From NCBI GenBank assembly GCA_003609755.1, contig AP017991.1:2497501-2561500 (forward strand): DNA of 64,000 nt. Direction: 5' to 3'. Positions 49,112 through 57,269 of the stretch are shown here, piece by piece (position 1 is the first letter of the stretch; each line of letters begins with the position of its first letter). This DNA comes from Planktothrix agardhii NIES-204 (lineage in GTDB: Bacteria; Cyanobacteriota; Cyanobacteriia; Cyanobacteriales; Microcoleaceae). The notes below the pieces were generated by a model. It was not told the origin of the DNA and did no database searches. It saw only the letters and a list, made by a program, of their open reading frames with translations. Both the position numbers and the translations under genes were made by a program.

Positions 49112-49978
49112 TTGATGAAATCAACTATTTGGGAACTCGATTTTTATAGCCGCCCCCTGCGGGACGAAGAAGGGAAAAAAGTTTGGGAAGTCTTAATCTG
49201 TGAAACCCCGCTCAATATTGAAGATAGCACCGAGACGATGTTTCGCTACACCCAATTTTGCCCTAGTAACGAAGTTAACTCTATTTGGTTAAAACAGGCG
49301 ATTGAAAATGCGATCGCCACTGCCCCCACGCCCCCGTCTAGGATTCGCTTTTTCCGCCGTCCGATGGCGAATATGATTTCTAAATCCTGTAAAGAATTAG
49401 CCATTCCTGCCTCTGCAAGTCGGCGTACCTATGCCCTTTATCAATGGTTAAACCAACGCATAGAAACCTATTATCCCACCTTGGAAAATTATCAAGCGGG
49501 GGCTAATCCTTCGGTTCAATTTATGGAGTCTCAACCCCAGCCCCTTCCTGATGCTTTGCAGGGGGATAAATGGGCTTTTGTGACTTTAGAAGCCAGTGCC
49601 TTTTCCGACCTATCAGAATGGGATATTAGCTTTGGTGAAGCCTTCGGATTACCGATGGTTGGGTTAACACCAGAAACCCCAATTCCTGGGTTAATTATTT
49701 ACTCCTCCCGGGCTACTCCTTTAGCGGCTTGGATGTCGGGATTAGAGTTAGCTTATTTACGATTAAATAAAGATTCCCGTCCTAATTTATTATTAGAAAC
49801 TGGGGAAAATGAAAGTTGGATTTTAGCTAATTTACCCGATAGTAAAACCCAAACAGAAGCCCAAAATTTTGAACTCACCAAAGAAAAAGCCAAAAATGTA
49901 CATTTTTTAGCTGTTCAATCTGACCCCAATTCTGAATCTTTTGCCGGATTTTGGTTATTACAAGAACTACAGTTCTAA
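49112..49978 (+). CDS. Tab2/Atab2 family RNA-binding protein
   Basis: A 288-residue homologue of chloroplast TAB2/ATAB2, which bind photosystem mRNA and promote its translation. Family features are IWELDFYSRPLRDEEGKKVW near the start, RIRFFRRPMANMI in the middle, WAFVTLEASAFSDLSEWDIS and a C-terminal FAGFWLLQELQF. The cyanobacterial role is not well established. The gene ends next to the IS200/IS605-type relic. Confidence 0.92.
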   Translation: MMKSTIWELDFYSRPLRDEEGKKVWEVLICETPLNIEDSTETMFRYTQFCPSNEVNSIWLKQAIENAIATAPTPPSRIRFFRRPMANMISKSCKELAIPASASRRTYALYQWLNQRIETYYPTLENYQAGANPSVQFMESQPQPLPDALQGDKWAFVTLEASAFSDLSEWDISFGEAFGLPMVGLTPETPIPGLIIYSSRATPLAAWMSGLELAYLRLNKDSRPNLLLETGENESWILANLPDSKTQTEAQNFELTKEKAKNVHFLAVQSDPNSESFAGFWLLQELQF

Positions 49979-50032
49979 TTCGTAGGGTGCGTGTGCTGGG
50001 CTTACAACAACCTCGCACAAAGCCCACGCACT

Positions 50033-50194
50033 TCAGTCGTGGGATGTAGTGCGACCCCCTTTAGGGGGTGTGAGGGTTTTAATGTAATCCCTAAGAACTT
50101 CAGCCATTGATAATCCTTCTGATTCAGCATGACTTTTGAGACGTTCATATTCTTTCTCGTTAACATTAAACTGAATTTTCTTTTCCCTTGACAT
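50033..50194 (-). CDS. Small ribbon-helix-helix protein inside the IS-type element
   Basis: A 53-residue protein starting MSREKKIQFNVNEKEYERLK and continuing with AESEGLSMAEVLRDYIKTL. This is a ribbon-helix-helix (CopG/Arc) pattern: a short basic beta strand then two helices. Such genes commonly sit antisense at the left side of cyanobacterial IS200/IS605 elements and may regulate tnpB or transposition (inference). The stop codon falls in the loop of the left-end hairpin. It is the reading I prefer over the longer overlapping frame at 50002-50229. Confidence 0.7.
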   Translation of the reverse strand: MSREKKIQFNVNEKEYERLKSHAESEGLSMAEVLRDYIKTLTPPKGGRTTSHD

Positions 50195-50289
50195 ACTCTA
50201 TTTAAGACTCTATTATCAGAGTATAGCAAGGATGTTCCTCGCTTATCTGGTCAGATGTTCTGACCTCCTTAAAAACAAGTTGTCAATGG

Positions 50290-50540
50290 CGAGAAAAAGG
50301 CAACCACTGTGATTATCCCTATTGACTACAGAAAGCTCCGAAAAATCTTGGCAGAGCCAAAGACTGTAATAGTCGTAGCCGTCAATTGGGACGAGGTACT
50401 TGGCATTCCTCAGAGTCTCGTACTCTCCTCTAATATTGCTGTGAAGCAATTCTGGAAACAGTAGGGGGCAACTCCATGAATACCGAGCAATCGGGGCTAG
50501 ACAGGAGAATCCCACGCGGTTCACCCGTGGGAGTGTCAAG
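50290..50540 (+). ncRNA. Possible omegaRNA / right-end RNA remnant of a TnpB element
   Basis: The plus-strand region upstream of the right-end hairpin has no credible protein. It ends in the GAATCCCACG...GTGGGAGTGTCAAG pattern typical of the 3' end of TnpB guide RNAs, preceded by GTGAAGCAATTCTGG. In intact elements the omegaRNA covers this position. Transcription and a guide function are unproven, and no tnpB is present in the window. Confidence 0.3.
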
Positions 50541-50600
50541 CACCATCTTTAATTCTATGTTAAAATGGTATATACTTTGTTTCTCAGTTAGGATGAAACC

Positions 50601-51272
50601 ATGACAACTCTAGTTTCTATTCCTGAATCTCCTCAAAAAACTCAATGGCAACCCGCTACTTGGGAGGATTATTTAGCTTATGTTAATAATCCCAATTTAG
50701 AAGAATTTAATATTAGTTTTAATCAAGGATATTTGTGGATTGATATGGGTAACGAAGGAATTAATCACTCTAATGTGAACGATTTGTTGAGTTTTTTATT
50801 ATATATTTGGTTTTCTCGTGAACCTGGGATATTAGCAAACTCTTTTAGTGGATGTGTGATCGAAAAACCCAACCAACGGGCAGCCGCACCCGATAAAGTA
50901 TTATATATTGGTGAAAATTCCCCCAAATGGCAAGAAGGAGAACCGCGCAGAATTAATTTAGAACAATGGCGAGTTCCTGATTTAGTTGGAGAAATTTCCG
51001 ATACAACTTTAGCAATTGATTTAGATGAGAAAAAACAACTTTATGCTGGATTAGGAGTTCCCGAATATTGGGTAATTGATATTAGAGGAAAACGAGCGAT
51101 CGCCTTTCGTTTACAAGAGAATGGCAAATATCAGGAAGTTAACACTTCTATTGCTTTAAATGGATTGCCGATCGCTTTATTAGAATTAACCTTAGAACAA
51201 TTAGAAAAAACCAATAATTTTAACGCCGCTTTCTGGTTTTCCCAACAAATTGTTAATCTACAAAATCCCTAA
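50601..51272 (+). CDS. Uma2 family (DUF820) predicted endonuclease
   Basis: A 223-residue PD-(D/E)xK-like protein of the large cyanobacterial Uma2 family. Family features are WQPATWEDYLAYVNNPNLEE, AAPDKVLYIGENSP (metal-binding Asp), PDLVGEISDTTLAIDLDEKK (Glu and Lys) and LYAGLGVPEYWVIDIRGKRA. These proteins are thought to be nucleases tied to mobile DNA, but the activity of most is unknown. It starts about 60 nt after the IS-type relic. Confidence 0.9.
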   Translation: MTTLVSIPESPQKTQWQPATWEDYLAYVNNPNLEEFNISFNQGYLWIDMGNEGINHSNVNDLLSFLLYIWFSREPGILANSFSGCVIEKPNQRAAAPDKVLYIGENSPKWQEGEPRRINLEQWRVPDLVGEISDTTLAIDLDEKKQLYAGLGVPEYWVIDIRGKRAIAFRLQENGKYQEVNTSIALNGLPIALLELTLEQLEKTNNFNAAFWFSQQIVNLQNP

Positions 51273-51316
51273 CAGAAACCGAGTTTCTTCAATAAAACAG
51301 GTTTCTGTTGGTTTCT

Positions 51317-53260
51317 CTAACTTTTTAATAACCGTAAACCACTTAATGTTACTAATAACATTGATCCTTCATGTCCGATTATCGCCGTGGGCATATTAAT
51401 CAAACCGAAAAAATTAGATATTAATAATAATACCATAAACGAAAGGGAAAAAGCAATATTTTGTTTGATAACTCGATTAGCCCGATGACCTAATTTAATC
51501 GCTTTGAATATTTTTCCTAATTGCTCGGTCATTAACACAACATCTGCGGTTTCTAAGGCTACATCATTTCCCGCTCCACCCATGGCTATTCCCACATCAG
51601 CTAATCCTAAAGCTGGAGCATCATTAATCCCATCTCCCACCATTGCTACCCCTTGATACCGATTTTTCAATTGTCGAATAATGGTTAATTTATCCTCCGG
51701 TAATAAATTAGCATAAACCAGATCAATATTTAACTGTTTTGCCACACTATCGGCTGTTCTTTGATGATCTCCTGTTAACATTACCACTTGTTCAATGCCA
51801 AATTTTTTCAGATTTTTAATTAAGGTTTTTGCTTCTAAACGCACCGTATCTGTTACAGCAATTAATCCTAATGTTTGATGATTTTGTGTCACCCAAACCA
51901 CGGTTTTACCATCGGTTTCTAAGTGGTCACTAATTTCTACCAATTCAGGACTAACATAAATATTATGTTGATGAATCCACTCTAGTTTCCCTACAAAAAT
52001 CTGGTTATGATTCACTTCTCCAATAATCCCTTCCCCGATTTGAGTGGCGACATTAACTGCGGCAATTCTGGGAATATTTTTTTCCAGGGCAAATTGAGAA
52101 ATTGCCTGTCCGATAGGATGTTCAGAAAGTGACTCTACCGCTAGGGCAACTCCTAATAATTCTGTATCTAATATACCTGCCACCGGAATGATATCAACAA
52201 TATTTAATTTTCCCGTGGTTAAGGTTCCAGTTTTATCAAATGCGATCGCATTAATTCGGCAAATTTTTTCTAATTGCGCCCCATTTTTAAATAGGATTCC
52301 ATATCTTGCCCCATTTGCTATTCCTGATAATAAGGTAGGCATAATTGATGCTAATAAAGCAGAGGGAGAGGCAACCACAAAAAAAACTAAAGCCCGATAA
52401 ATGGCTGTTTCCCAATTCCAACCCAGGAATACGGGCGGTAAAATGGCTAATCCTATACCTGTTACAATAATAACTTTAATATAATTACGTTCAAATTTTT
52501 CCATAAATTGTTGAGAGGGAGATACCTCGGTTCTAGCTTGTTTAACTAACTGAATCATTCGATGAATTAAACTACTTTCAGGAGATTGATGAACCTTTAA
52601 TTGTAGTACCCCATTTTCGTTTAATGTTCCGGCAAATACTTGATCACCAATGGTTTTATCGACCGAAATTGATTCTCCCGTAATTGCAGCTTGATTAATG
52701 GAACTATTTCCAGATATAATTATTCCATCCGTCGGAATTCGTTCCCCAGGCTTGACTAAAATAATAGCCCCAATTTTTAATTGATTAATTGGGATTTGTT
52801 GCTCCTGTTGATCGGTAATTACCCAAGCTGTATCCGAGGTTAATTGCATTAAATTTGTGATATTGCTTTCTGTTTGTTCCATCGCTATACTTTCTAAAGC
52901 ACTACTCAAAGCAAAAATTAAAATTAGGATTCCACCATCTATGATTAAAAAATAATTTTGCTTCCAAATTCCTAAAGTCGCAGTCCCCAATGCTGCTACA
53001 ATCATTAATAAATCAACATCAAATTGTTTGTCGTCTACAAGCGTCGTTAACCCATCTTTAGCAATGCCATAACCCCCGATAACATAAGCAATCGGTAGGG
53101 CTAAAAATGCTAACCCTAGCCAACCTATTTGTAAGCACACCCAACCTATAAATACTAAAACAGCACAAACTATCGTCGCCATCATTTCAGAATAGTGCTG
53201 CAAAAATGCCCGCACAGAAATTAGAGAATTAGAATGTTGAGTCATCATCAGAAAATACAA
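51317..53260 (-). CDS. P1B-type metal-transporting ATPase (P1B-4-like) with SPS in place of CPC/SPC
   Basis: A 647-residue P-type ATPase without an N-terminal HMA domain. TGES is at 194-197, the phosphorylated Asp in FDKTGTLTTG at D342, the SEHPIGQAI nucleotide-domain motif in the middle, and the hinge MVGDGINDAPALGLADVGIAMG near the C-terminus. The membrane metal site reads VASPSALLAS (298-300 SPS), whereas P1B-4 pumps carry SPC and P1B-1/2 pumps CPC. HEGS near residue 630 in the last helix matches P1B-4. Co, Zn or Fe export is possible. It is divergent from znuA, across a Zur-like box. Confidence 0.9.
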   Translation of the reverse strand: MYFLMMTQHSNSLISVRAFLQHYSEMMATIVCAVLVFIGWVCLQIGWLGLAFLALPIAYVIGGYGIAKDGLTTLVDDKQFDVDLLMIVAALGTATLGIWKQNYFLIIDGGILILIFALSSALESIAMEQTESNITNLMQLTSDTAWVITDQQEQQIPINQLKIGAIILVKPGERIPTDGIIISGNSSINQAAITGESISVDKTIGDQVFAGTLNENGVLQLKVHQSPESSLIHRMIQLVKQARTEVSPSQQFMEKFERNYIKVIIVTGIGLAILPPVFLGWNWETAIYRALVFFVVASPSALLASIMPTLLSGIANGARYGILFKNGAQLEKICRINAIAFDKTGTLTTGKLNIVDIIPVAGILDTELLGVALAVESLSEHPIGQAISQFALEKNIPRIAAVNVATQIGEGIIGEVNHNQIFVGKLEWIHQHNIYVSPELVEISDHLETDGKTVVWVTQNHQTLGLIAVTDTVRLEAKTLIKNLKKFGIEQVVMLTGDHQRTADSVAKQLNIDLVYANLLPEDKLTIIRQLKNRYQGVAMVGDGINDAPALGLADVGIAMGGAGNDVALETADVVLMTEQLGKIFKAIKLGHRANRVIKQNIAFSLSFMVLLLISNFFGLINMPTAIIGHEGSMLLVTLSGLRLLKS

Positions 53261-53588
53261 AATACTTTGTTTAGCATAAACCGCGACTAAGAATTTTGTA
53301 CTGTAGATTTTGGATCAGTTGACTGTTGATAATTCAGCTTGGTCATTTAAGCACATCCAGGGTTCAACTCAGCATAAACCTGACGGTGAAGTCAAGTCTT
53401 TTCCCCTCTTGAGATGTTCCCTGCTATATCTCTTAACCTGATCGATTTTGGAAAAGACACCGCCACTAAAATCTACCCTCCTAGTCAAAAGTTTTGAAAA
53501 CGATTATCATTATAGTTAAGCCCTCAAGATCCCTATGCTGGGACTGTGTTGGGCGGATGAGGTGCAAAACTACATTGAGGACATCAAG
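53261..53588. other. Divergent regulatory region between metal ATPase and znuA
   Basis: 328 bp. It contains a Zur-type palindrome at 53495-53509 close to znuA and no other ORF I credit. The znuA frame is open upstream to 53535, but the ATG at 53589 gives the lipoprotein signal. Confidence 0.5.
53495..53509. promoter_or_regulatory. Zur-type operator
   Basis: TGAAAACGATTATCA is a 15-bp imperfect palindrome: the right arm ATTATCA is the complement of TGATAAT, and the left arm TGAAAAC matches at TGAnAA. It resembles cyanobacterial Zur boxes (TGATAATnATTATCA) and lies 80 bp before znuA. Zinc-dependent repression is inferred from family and position. A Fur site is an alternative. Confidence 0.55.
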
Positions 53589-54539
53589 ATGAGATTGTCG
53601 GTTGAAGCCCGAATAGTAATGCTGTTATGGGTTATGAGTATAATTAGTGGTTGTAACACCATTTCCACACCAAAAAATTCAGTTGAAAATAATTCTTCTG
53701 AAGCCAAACAAATAGTAAATGAAACTGTTAATAATGTTGTTGATATTACGGTTAGTATTATGCCCCAAAAATATTTTGTGGAAAAAATTGGGGGCAAGAA
53801 TGTTAAAGTGAATGTTATGATTCCTCCTGGTGTTGATTTACATAATTATGAACCCAAACCTCAACAGTTACAATCTTTGAATGATGCTAAAGCTTATATT
53901 ACCACGGGGATTGCTTTTGAAACCGCTTGGATAGATAGAATTAAAGCTGCTAATCAAAAAATGTTAATTATAGATTCAACTCAAGGGATTGAGAGAATTC
54001 CAGCGGTAGAACATCACCATGAAGGAGCAGAAAATCATCAAGCAGAAGAAACTTTAGACCCTCATATTTGGTTATCTCCTAAATTAGTTAAAATTCAAGC
54101 TCAAAGTATTTATGCTGGCTTAGTCAAAATTGACCCAAAACGCCAAGCTGAATATCAAGCCAACCTAAATAATTTTATCACAGAACTTGACCAACTGGAT
54201 CAACAAATTAGTCAGAAATTAACCCCGCTCAAAAACCGTAAATTTATCGTTTTTCATCCCGCTTGGGGATATTTTGCCAAGGATTATAACTTAGAACAGG
54301 AATCAATTGAAGTCGGGGGACAGGAACCTAGTGCAGCCGAGTTAGCTAAGTTAATTTCTGAAGCTAAACAAGAGAATATTAAGGTAATTTTTGCTCAACC
54401 AGAATTTAATCCCAGTTCTGCGGAAACCATAGCTAAAGAAATCGGGGGAAAAGTTATTTTTGTTAGTGATTTAGATGAAAATTGGTCTGATAATTTACTT
54501 CAAGTTTCTGAACTGTTATCACAAACTTTAAAACCATAA
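53589..54539 (+). CDS. znuA: Zinc ABC transporter substrate-binding lipoprotein
   Basis: Cluster A-I metal-binding protein of 316 residues from the ATG at 53589. The signal peptide ends in a lipobox SIISGC (Cys about residue 22). The mature protein has ITVSIMPQKYFVEKIGGKNV, the first metal His in LHNYEPKPQQLQ, a His-rich loop (EHHHEGAENHQAE), the second His in LDPHIWLSPKL and a third His in FIVFHPAWGYFAKDY. The His-rich loop indicates zinc. It is followed by znuC 19 nt downstream, behind a Zur-like box. Confidence 0.93.
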   Translation: MRLSVEARIVMLLWVMSIISGCNTISTPKNSVENNSSEAKQIVNETVNNVVDITVSIMPQKYFVEKIGGKNVKVNVMIPPGVDLHNYEPKPQQLQSLNDAKAYITTGIAFETAWIDRIKAANQKMLIIDSTQGIERIPAVEHHHEGAENHQAEETLDPHIWLSPKLVKIQAQSIYAGLVKIDPKRQAEYQANLNNFITELDQLDQQISQKLTPLKNRKFIVFHPAWGYFAKDYNLEQESIEVGGQEPSAAELAKLISEAKQENIKVIFAQPEFNPSSAETIAKEIGGKVIFVSDLDENWSDNLLQVSELLSQTLKP

Positions 54540-54558
54540 ACTAATTTGATTTTTTACT

Positions 54559-55353
54559 ATGATTTCACTTCCTAACTTTACATTTACATCCGTGAAAAAT
54601 CCTCAAGAATTATCTCCAAAAAATTATCCAAAAAATGAAGTCATCCGCTTAAAAGAAGTCTGGGCGGGTTATGATTCCCAGGAACCTATTTTAGAAGATA
54701 TTAATTTAACGGTTAATGAATTAGATTTTATCGGATTAATTGGCCCTAATGGGGGAGGAAAAACCACATTAATTAAAGTGCTTTTAGGACTGCTAAAACC
54801 CTTAAAAGGAGATGTAGAAATTATGGGTCATTCTGTTGCTAAAGGACGGCGTTATTTGGGTTATGTCCCTCAAATTTTAGAATTTGATCGCAATTTTCCT
54901 GTCCGGGTAGATGAAGTGGTAAGGATGGGACGGTTAGGAAATCGTCATTTATTTCAACCCTATACAAAAAAAGATGAAGAAATTGTGATTCAATCTTTAA
55001 AAAAAGTCGAAATGTTAGAATTAAAAAATCGCGCCATTGGCGAACTTTCGGGGGGACAACGACAACGGGTTTTTATTGCTAGAGCTTTAGCCAGTGAACC
55101 CCGGGTTTTACTCCTTGATGAACCTACCGCTAATATTGACCCCAAAATGTGCGCGAATATCTATGAGTTATTGTTAAAATTAAATGAATATATGACAATT
55201 GTAATGATTACCCATGATATTAATACCATGTCTTCCTATGTCAAAACCATTGGCTGTTTGAATCGACGCTTACACTATCATGGAGAACAACAAATTACCC
55301 AAAAAATGTTAGAACAAACCTATAACAAGTCATTGGAGCAGACAGGGTTGTGA
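54559..55353 (+). CDS. znuC: Zinc ABC transporter ATP-binding protein, C-terminus encoded by repeat DNA
   Basis: ABC ATPase of 264 residues: Walker A GPNGGGKTT, signature LSGGQRQRVFIARAL, Walker B RVLLLDEPT, H-loop MITHDINTM. An extra N-terminal 30 residues precede the domain. The body is normal up to MLEQTY. After that, NKSLEQTGL is encoded by the attC-like repeat starting at 55321, so the original end is lost. No permease gene (znuB) follows. The operon therefore looks truncated at its 3' side by the island, although znuB may lie elsewhere. Confidence 0.92.
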   Translation: MISLPNFTFTSVKNPQELSPKNYPKNEVIRLKEVWAGYDSQEPILEDINLTVNELDFIGLIGPNGGGKTTLIKVLLGLLKPLKGDVEIMGHSVAKGRRYLGYVPQILEFDRNFPVRVDEVVRMGRLGNRHLFQPYTKKDEEIVIQSLKKVEMLELKNRAIGELSGGQRQRVFIARALASEPRVLLLDEPTANIDPKMCANIYELLLKLNEYMTIVMITHDINTMSSYVKTIGCLNRRLHYHGEQQITQKMLEQTYNKSLEQTGL

Positions 55354-55463
55354 TATTTTGGTTGAAAGCGAAAGTTATTTCCTGCCACTCAATAGGAACG
55401 TTAGAGGGAAATTGAGGTGCGATGGTTGTTTTAAGGGGAGTTGGTGGTGCGATCGCTTATTAT
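55321..55463. repeat. Left copy of the attC-like/HIP1 direct repeat
   Basis: It begins TATAACAAGTCATTGGAGC and ends GCCACTCAATAGGAACGTTAG before GGGAAATTGAGG (55406-55417), two HIP1-like sites and GCGATCGCTTATTAT. The outer TAAC/GTTA and inner ATTGGAG/CTCAAT are arranged as imperfect inverted repeats, as in integron attC sites. The right copy at 58819-58956 has the same order and spacing, with identical GGGAAATTGAGG and GTGCGATCGCTT blocks. Confidence 0.65.
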
Positions 55464-55548
55464 GAGGTATTTTTGGTTAGTATTATTATTGGGGGGATCT
55501 TTATGGCTCACCTACTCAATTAAAAAATTACAAGGAGGAAATTTTACA

Positions 55549-55890
55549 ATGGCTCAATTAGAAAAATACCGTAATTCTATTAAAAAGGTATTAACAGAAT
55601 ATCACAAATGGGTTTCAGGTTCAGCTAATTTAGATCAAGAGAGTTGTCTGGTTTTTGATGAAATACATGATCAATATTTTTGGCTGTTTATGGGTTGGGA
55701 AGGCAAGAAAAAAATCAGAAATATTCAGGTTCATATTCGCATTAAAAATGATAAAATTTATATTGAGGAAGATTGGACAGAGGAAGGTATTGCTAATGAG
55801 TTATTAACCGAAGGTGTACCAAAAGAGGATATTGTGTTAGCATTTCATGATCCTGAAAGTCGTAAATTTACAGAGTTTGCTGTGGTTTAA
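55549..55890 (+). CDS. xisI: XisI family protein (first copy)
   Basis: A 113-residue XisI protein (fdxN-element excision controlling factor family). [20 protein letters not shown] begins at 55549 behind a perfect [27 protein letters not shown] and [20 protein letters not shown] follow. The frame is open upstream to 55441, and an ATG at 55462 would add a hydrophobic segment ([12 protein letters not shown]), but the Shine-Dalgarno decides for 55549. XisI works with XisH in excision of the fdxN element in Anabaena. The many copies in other cyanobacteria have unknown roles. Confidence 0.92.
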   Translation: MAQLEKYRNSIKKVLTEYHKWVSGSANLDQESCLVFDEIHDQYFWLFMGWEGKKKIRNIQVHIRIKNDKIYIEEDWTEEGIANELLTEGVPKEDIVLAFHDPESRKFTEFAVV

Positions 55891-55933
55891 TAGTTTTTGT
55901 TTATAATGGTAGAATTAGTGACAAAGGAGGACA

Positions 55934-56353
55934 ATGCCAGCAAAAGATATTTACCATGAAGCAGTTAAAAACGCTCTAATTAAGGATGGTTGGACGATTA
56001 CAGCCGATCCCTATCCTCTGGAATATGAGGATGTTGAACTTTATCCTGATTTAGCAGTAGAAAAGGTCATTTCAGAAGAACAAAAACAACGTAAAATTAT
56101 TATTGAGATTAAAAGTTTTATTAGTTCTTCATTAATGAAAGATTTTGAATTAGCTTTAGGACAATATATACTGTATCGTGATTTAATTCAATTGGCTCAA
56201 GATGAATACCAAGAAATTTACTTAGCGATTAAAGATGAAATTTATGACACTTTTTTTCAAAGAAAATCAATTAAAGCTGTGGTAAAATTAAATCAAGTTG
56301 CTTTACTTGTTATTAATACGGATAAGGAGGAAATAGTACAATGGATAAATTAA
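55934..56353 (+). CDS. xisH: XisH family protein
   Basis: A 139-residue XisH protein with a PD-(D/E)xK nuclease-like arrangement: YPDLAVEKV (D39) and IIIEIKSF (E58, K60). N-terminal [20 protein letters not shown] and [14 protein letters not shown] are family hallmarks. It has a strong AAGGAGG before the start. It overlaps the second xisI by 13 nt, so the two are translationally coupled. It acts with XisI; the DNA target is unknown outside the fdxN element. Confidence 0.93.
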   Translation: MPAKDIYHEAVKNALIKDGWTITADPYPLEYEDVELYPDLAVEKVISEEQKQRKIIIEIKSFISSSLMKDFELALGQYILYRDLIQLAQDEYQEIYLAIKDEIYDTFFQRKSIKAVVKLNQVALLVINTDKEEIVQWIN

Positions 56354-56682
56354 CTAATTATCGTCAAACTATTAAGAAGATATTAACAGAACATGATTAT
56401 CTTGCTAATCGTTCATCTAAGAAAAAATATGAAACTTGTTTAGTTTTTGATGAAACTCATGATCATTATTTATGGATGTCTGTAGATTGGGTTAATCAAA
56501 AAAGAATTAATAATACTCATGTTCATATTCGCATTAAAAATGATAAAATTTATATTGAGGAAGATTGGACAGAGGAAGGTATTGCTAATGAATTATTAAC
56601 CGAAGGTGTACCCAAAGAGGATATTGTATTAGCTTTTCATGATCCCGAAACTCGTAAATTAACTGAGTTTGCTATTGCTTAA
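56341..56682 (+). CDS. xisI: XisI family protein (second copy)
   Basis: A 113-residue XisI paralogue of the gene at 55549. The C-terminal half is nearly identical, including a 71-bp stretch of perfect nucleotide identity (56521-56591 against 55729-55799). The N-terminal half has diverged ([20 protein letters not shown]). The start lies inside xisH (13-nt overlap). The order xisI-xisH-xisI gives one XisH two possible partners. Confidence 0.92.
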   Translation: MDKLTNYRQTIKKILTEHDYLANRSSKKKYETCLVFDETHDHYLWMSVDWVNQKRINNTHVHIRIKNDKIYIEEDWTEEGIANELLTEGVPKEDIVLAFHDPETRKLTEFAIA

Positions 56683-56689
56683 ATTACTA

Positions 56690-57259
56690 TCAATCTTTAC
56701 AGCAATTTCTTACATATTCCCTAAAAACTGGAGACAATATAAACATAATTTTGTCTTCTGTAATTTTCATTAGTAAATATCTATTTTGTAAAGATTCTAA
56801 ACTATTAATTAAATCTGTTGAAGACAAGTCTAAACTTGTTTTTAATTCTTCTCTGGATAAAAATTGTTCAGAATTACTTAATTTGATCACAATTTTTTGT
56901 TCTATGAGTGATAATCCCTTAAATAATAATTGTAAATTAGTTTGTATATCCTTAGTAATAATTAATTCATTTTCCGCTAAAAAATCACTGATATAACCAT
57001 TAAAAACACTTCTAATTGAGTTAGCAATGGTTTTAAGATAAAAAGGATTACCTTCATATAAATTGATTAAATTTGACCAACGATCCATAGAAGATTGTTT
57101 AGCAATATAACTTAGCCATCCTCTTGTTTGTTCTTCATAAGTAATAATTGTCGTAAATACTTGGTTAGGATCAAGATCAGCAAGTTTATACTTTAATTGC
57201 TGTGCTAATTGTCCACCTCTTTGTAAAATAGTTAGATGATCTGTATCTAAAATATACAT
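56690..57259 (-). CDS. Chimeric protein: PIN toxin N-terminus joined to an NB-ARC winged-helix tail
   Basis: A 189-residue protein. Residues 1-58 are the start of a VapC-type PIN domain (MYILDTDHLTILQRGG, acidic D5; TTIITYEEQTRGW, E42). The rest of the PIN domain, with its later acidic residues, is missing. From about residue 62, NLINLYEGNPFYLKTIANSI, LLFKGLSLIEQKIVIKLS and LINSLESLQNRYLLMK follow the C-terminal part of cyanobacterial NB-ARC/WD40 ATPases (GNPxxLK motif and winged helix). So it is a fusion of two unrelated gene ends, probably by illegitimate recombination. RNase activity is unlikely. It is downstream of an antitoxin gene (10 nt). Confidence 0.75.
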   Translation of the reverse strand: MYILDTDHLTILQRGGQLAQQLKYKLADLDPNQVFTTIITYEEQTRGWLSYIAKQSSMDRWSNLINLYEGNPFYLKTIANSIRSVFNGYISDFLAENELIITKDIQTNLQLLFKGLSLIEQKIVIKLSNSEQFLSREELKTSLDLSSTDLINSLESLQNRYLLMKITEDKIMFILSPVFREYVRNCCKD

Positions 57260-57269
57260 ATATTAATGC

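Larger units (their letters stand above)
50005..50545. mobile_element. Non-autonomous IS200/IS605-type element (tnpA and tnpB missing)
   Basis: The left hairpin CCCACG...CGTGGG (50023-50028 with 50038-50043) and the right hairpin CCCACG...CGTGGG (50511-50516 with 50526-50531) share the same 6-bp stem, as in IS200/IS605 subterminal hairpins. The right end AATCCCACG...GTGGGAGTGTCAAG is the typical tnpB-side end. Between them lie only a small RHH gene and about 300 bp of non-coding DNA. The transposase and TnpB are deleted, so it would need help in trans to move. The ends are approximate. Confidence 0.6.

Noticed and set aside
50002-50229. 75-codon minus-strand ORF
   Set aside because: Overlaps the ribbon-helix-helix gene in another frame; the RHH reading has a clear fold pattern and ends in the element hairpin.
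50243-50539. 98-codon minus-strand ORF
   Set aside because: Antisense to the right end of the IS-type element; composition is not protein-like and it covers the end hairpin.
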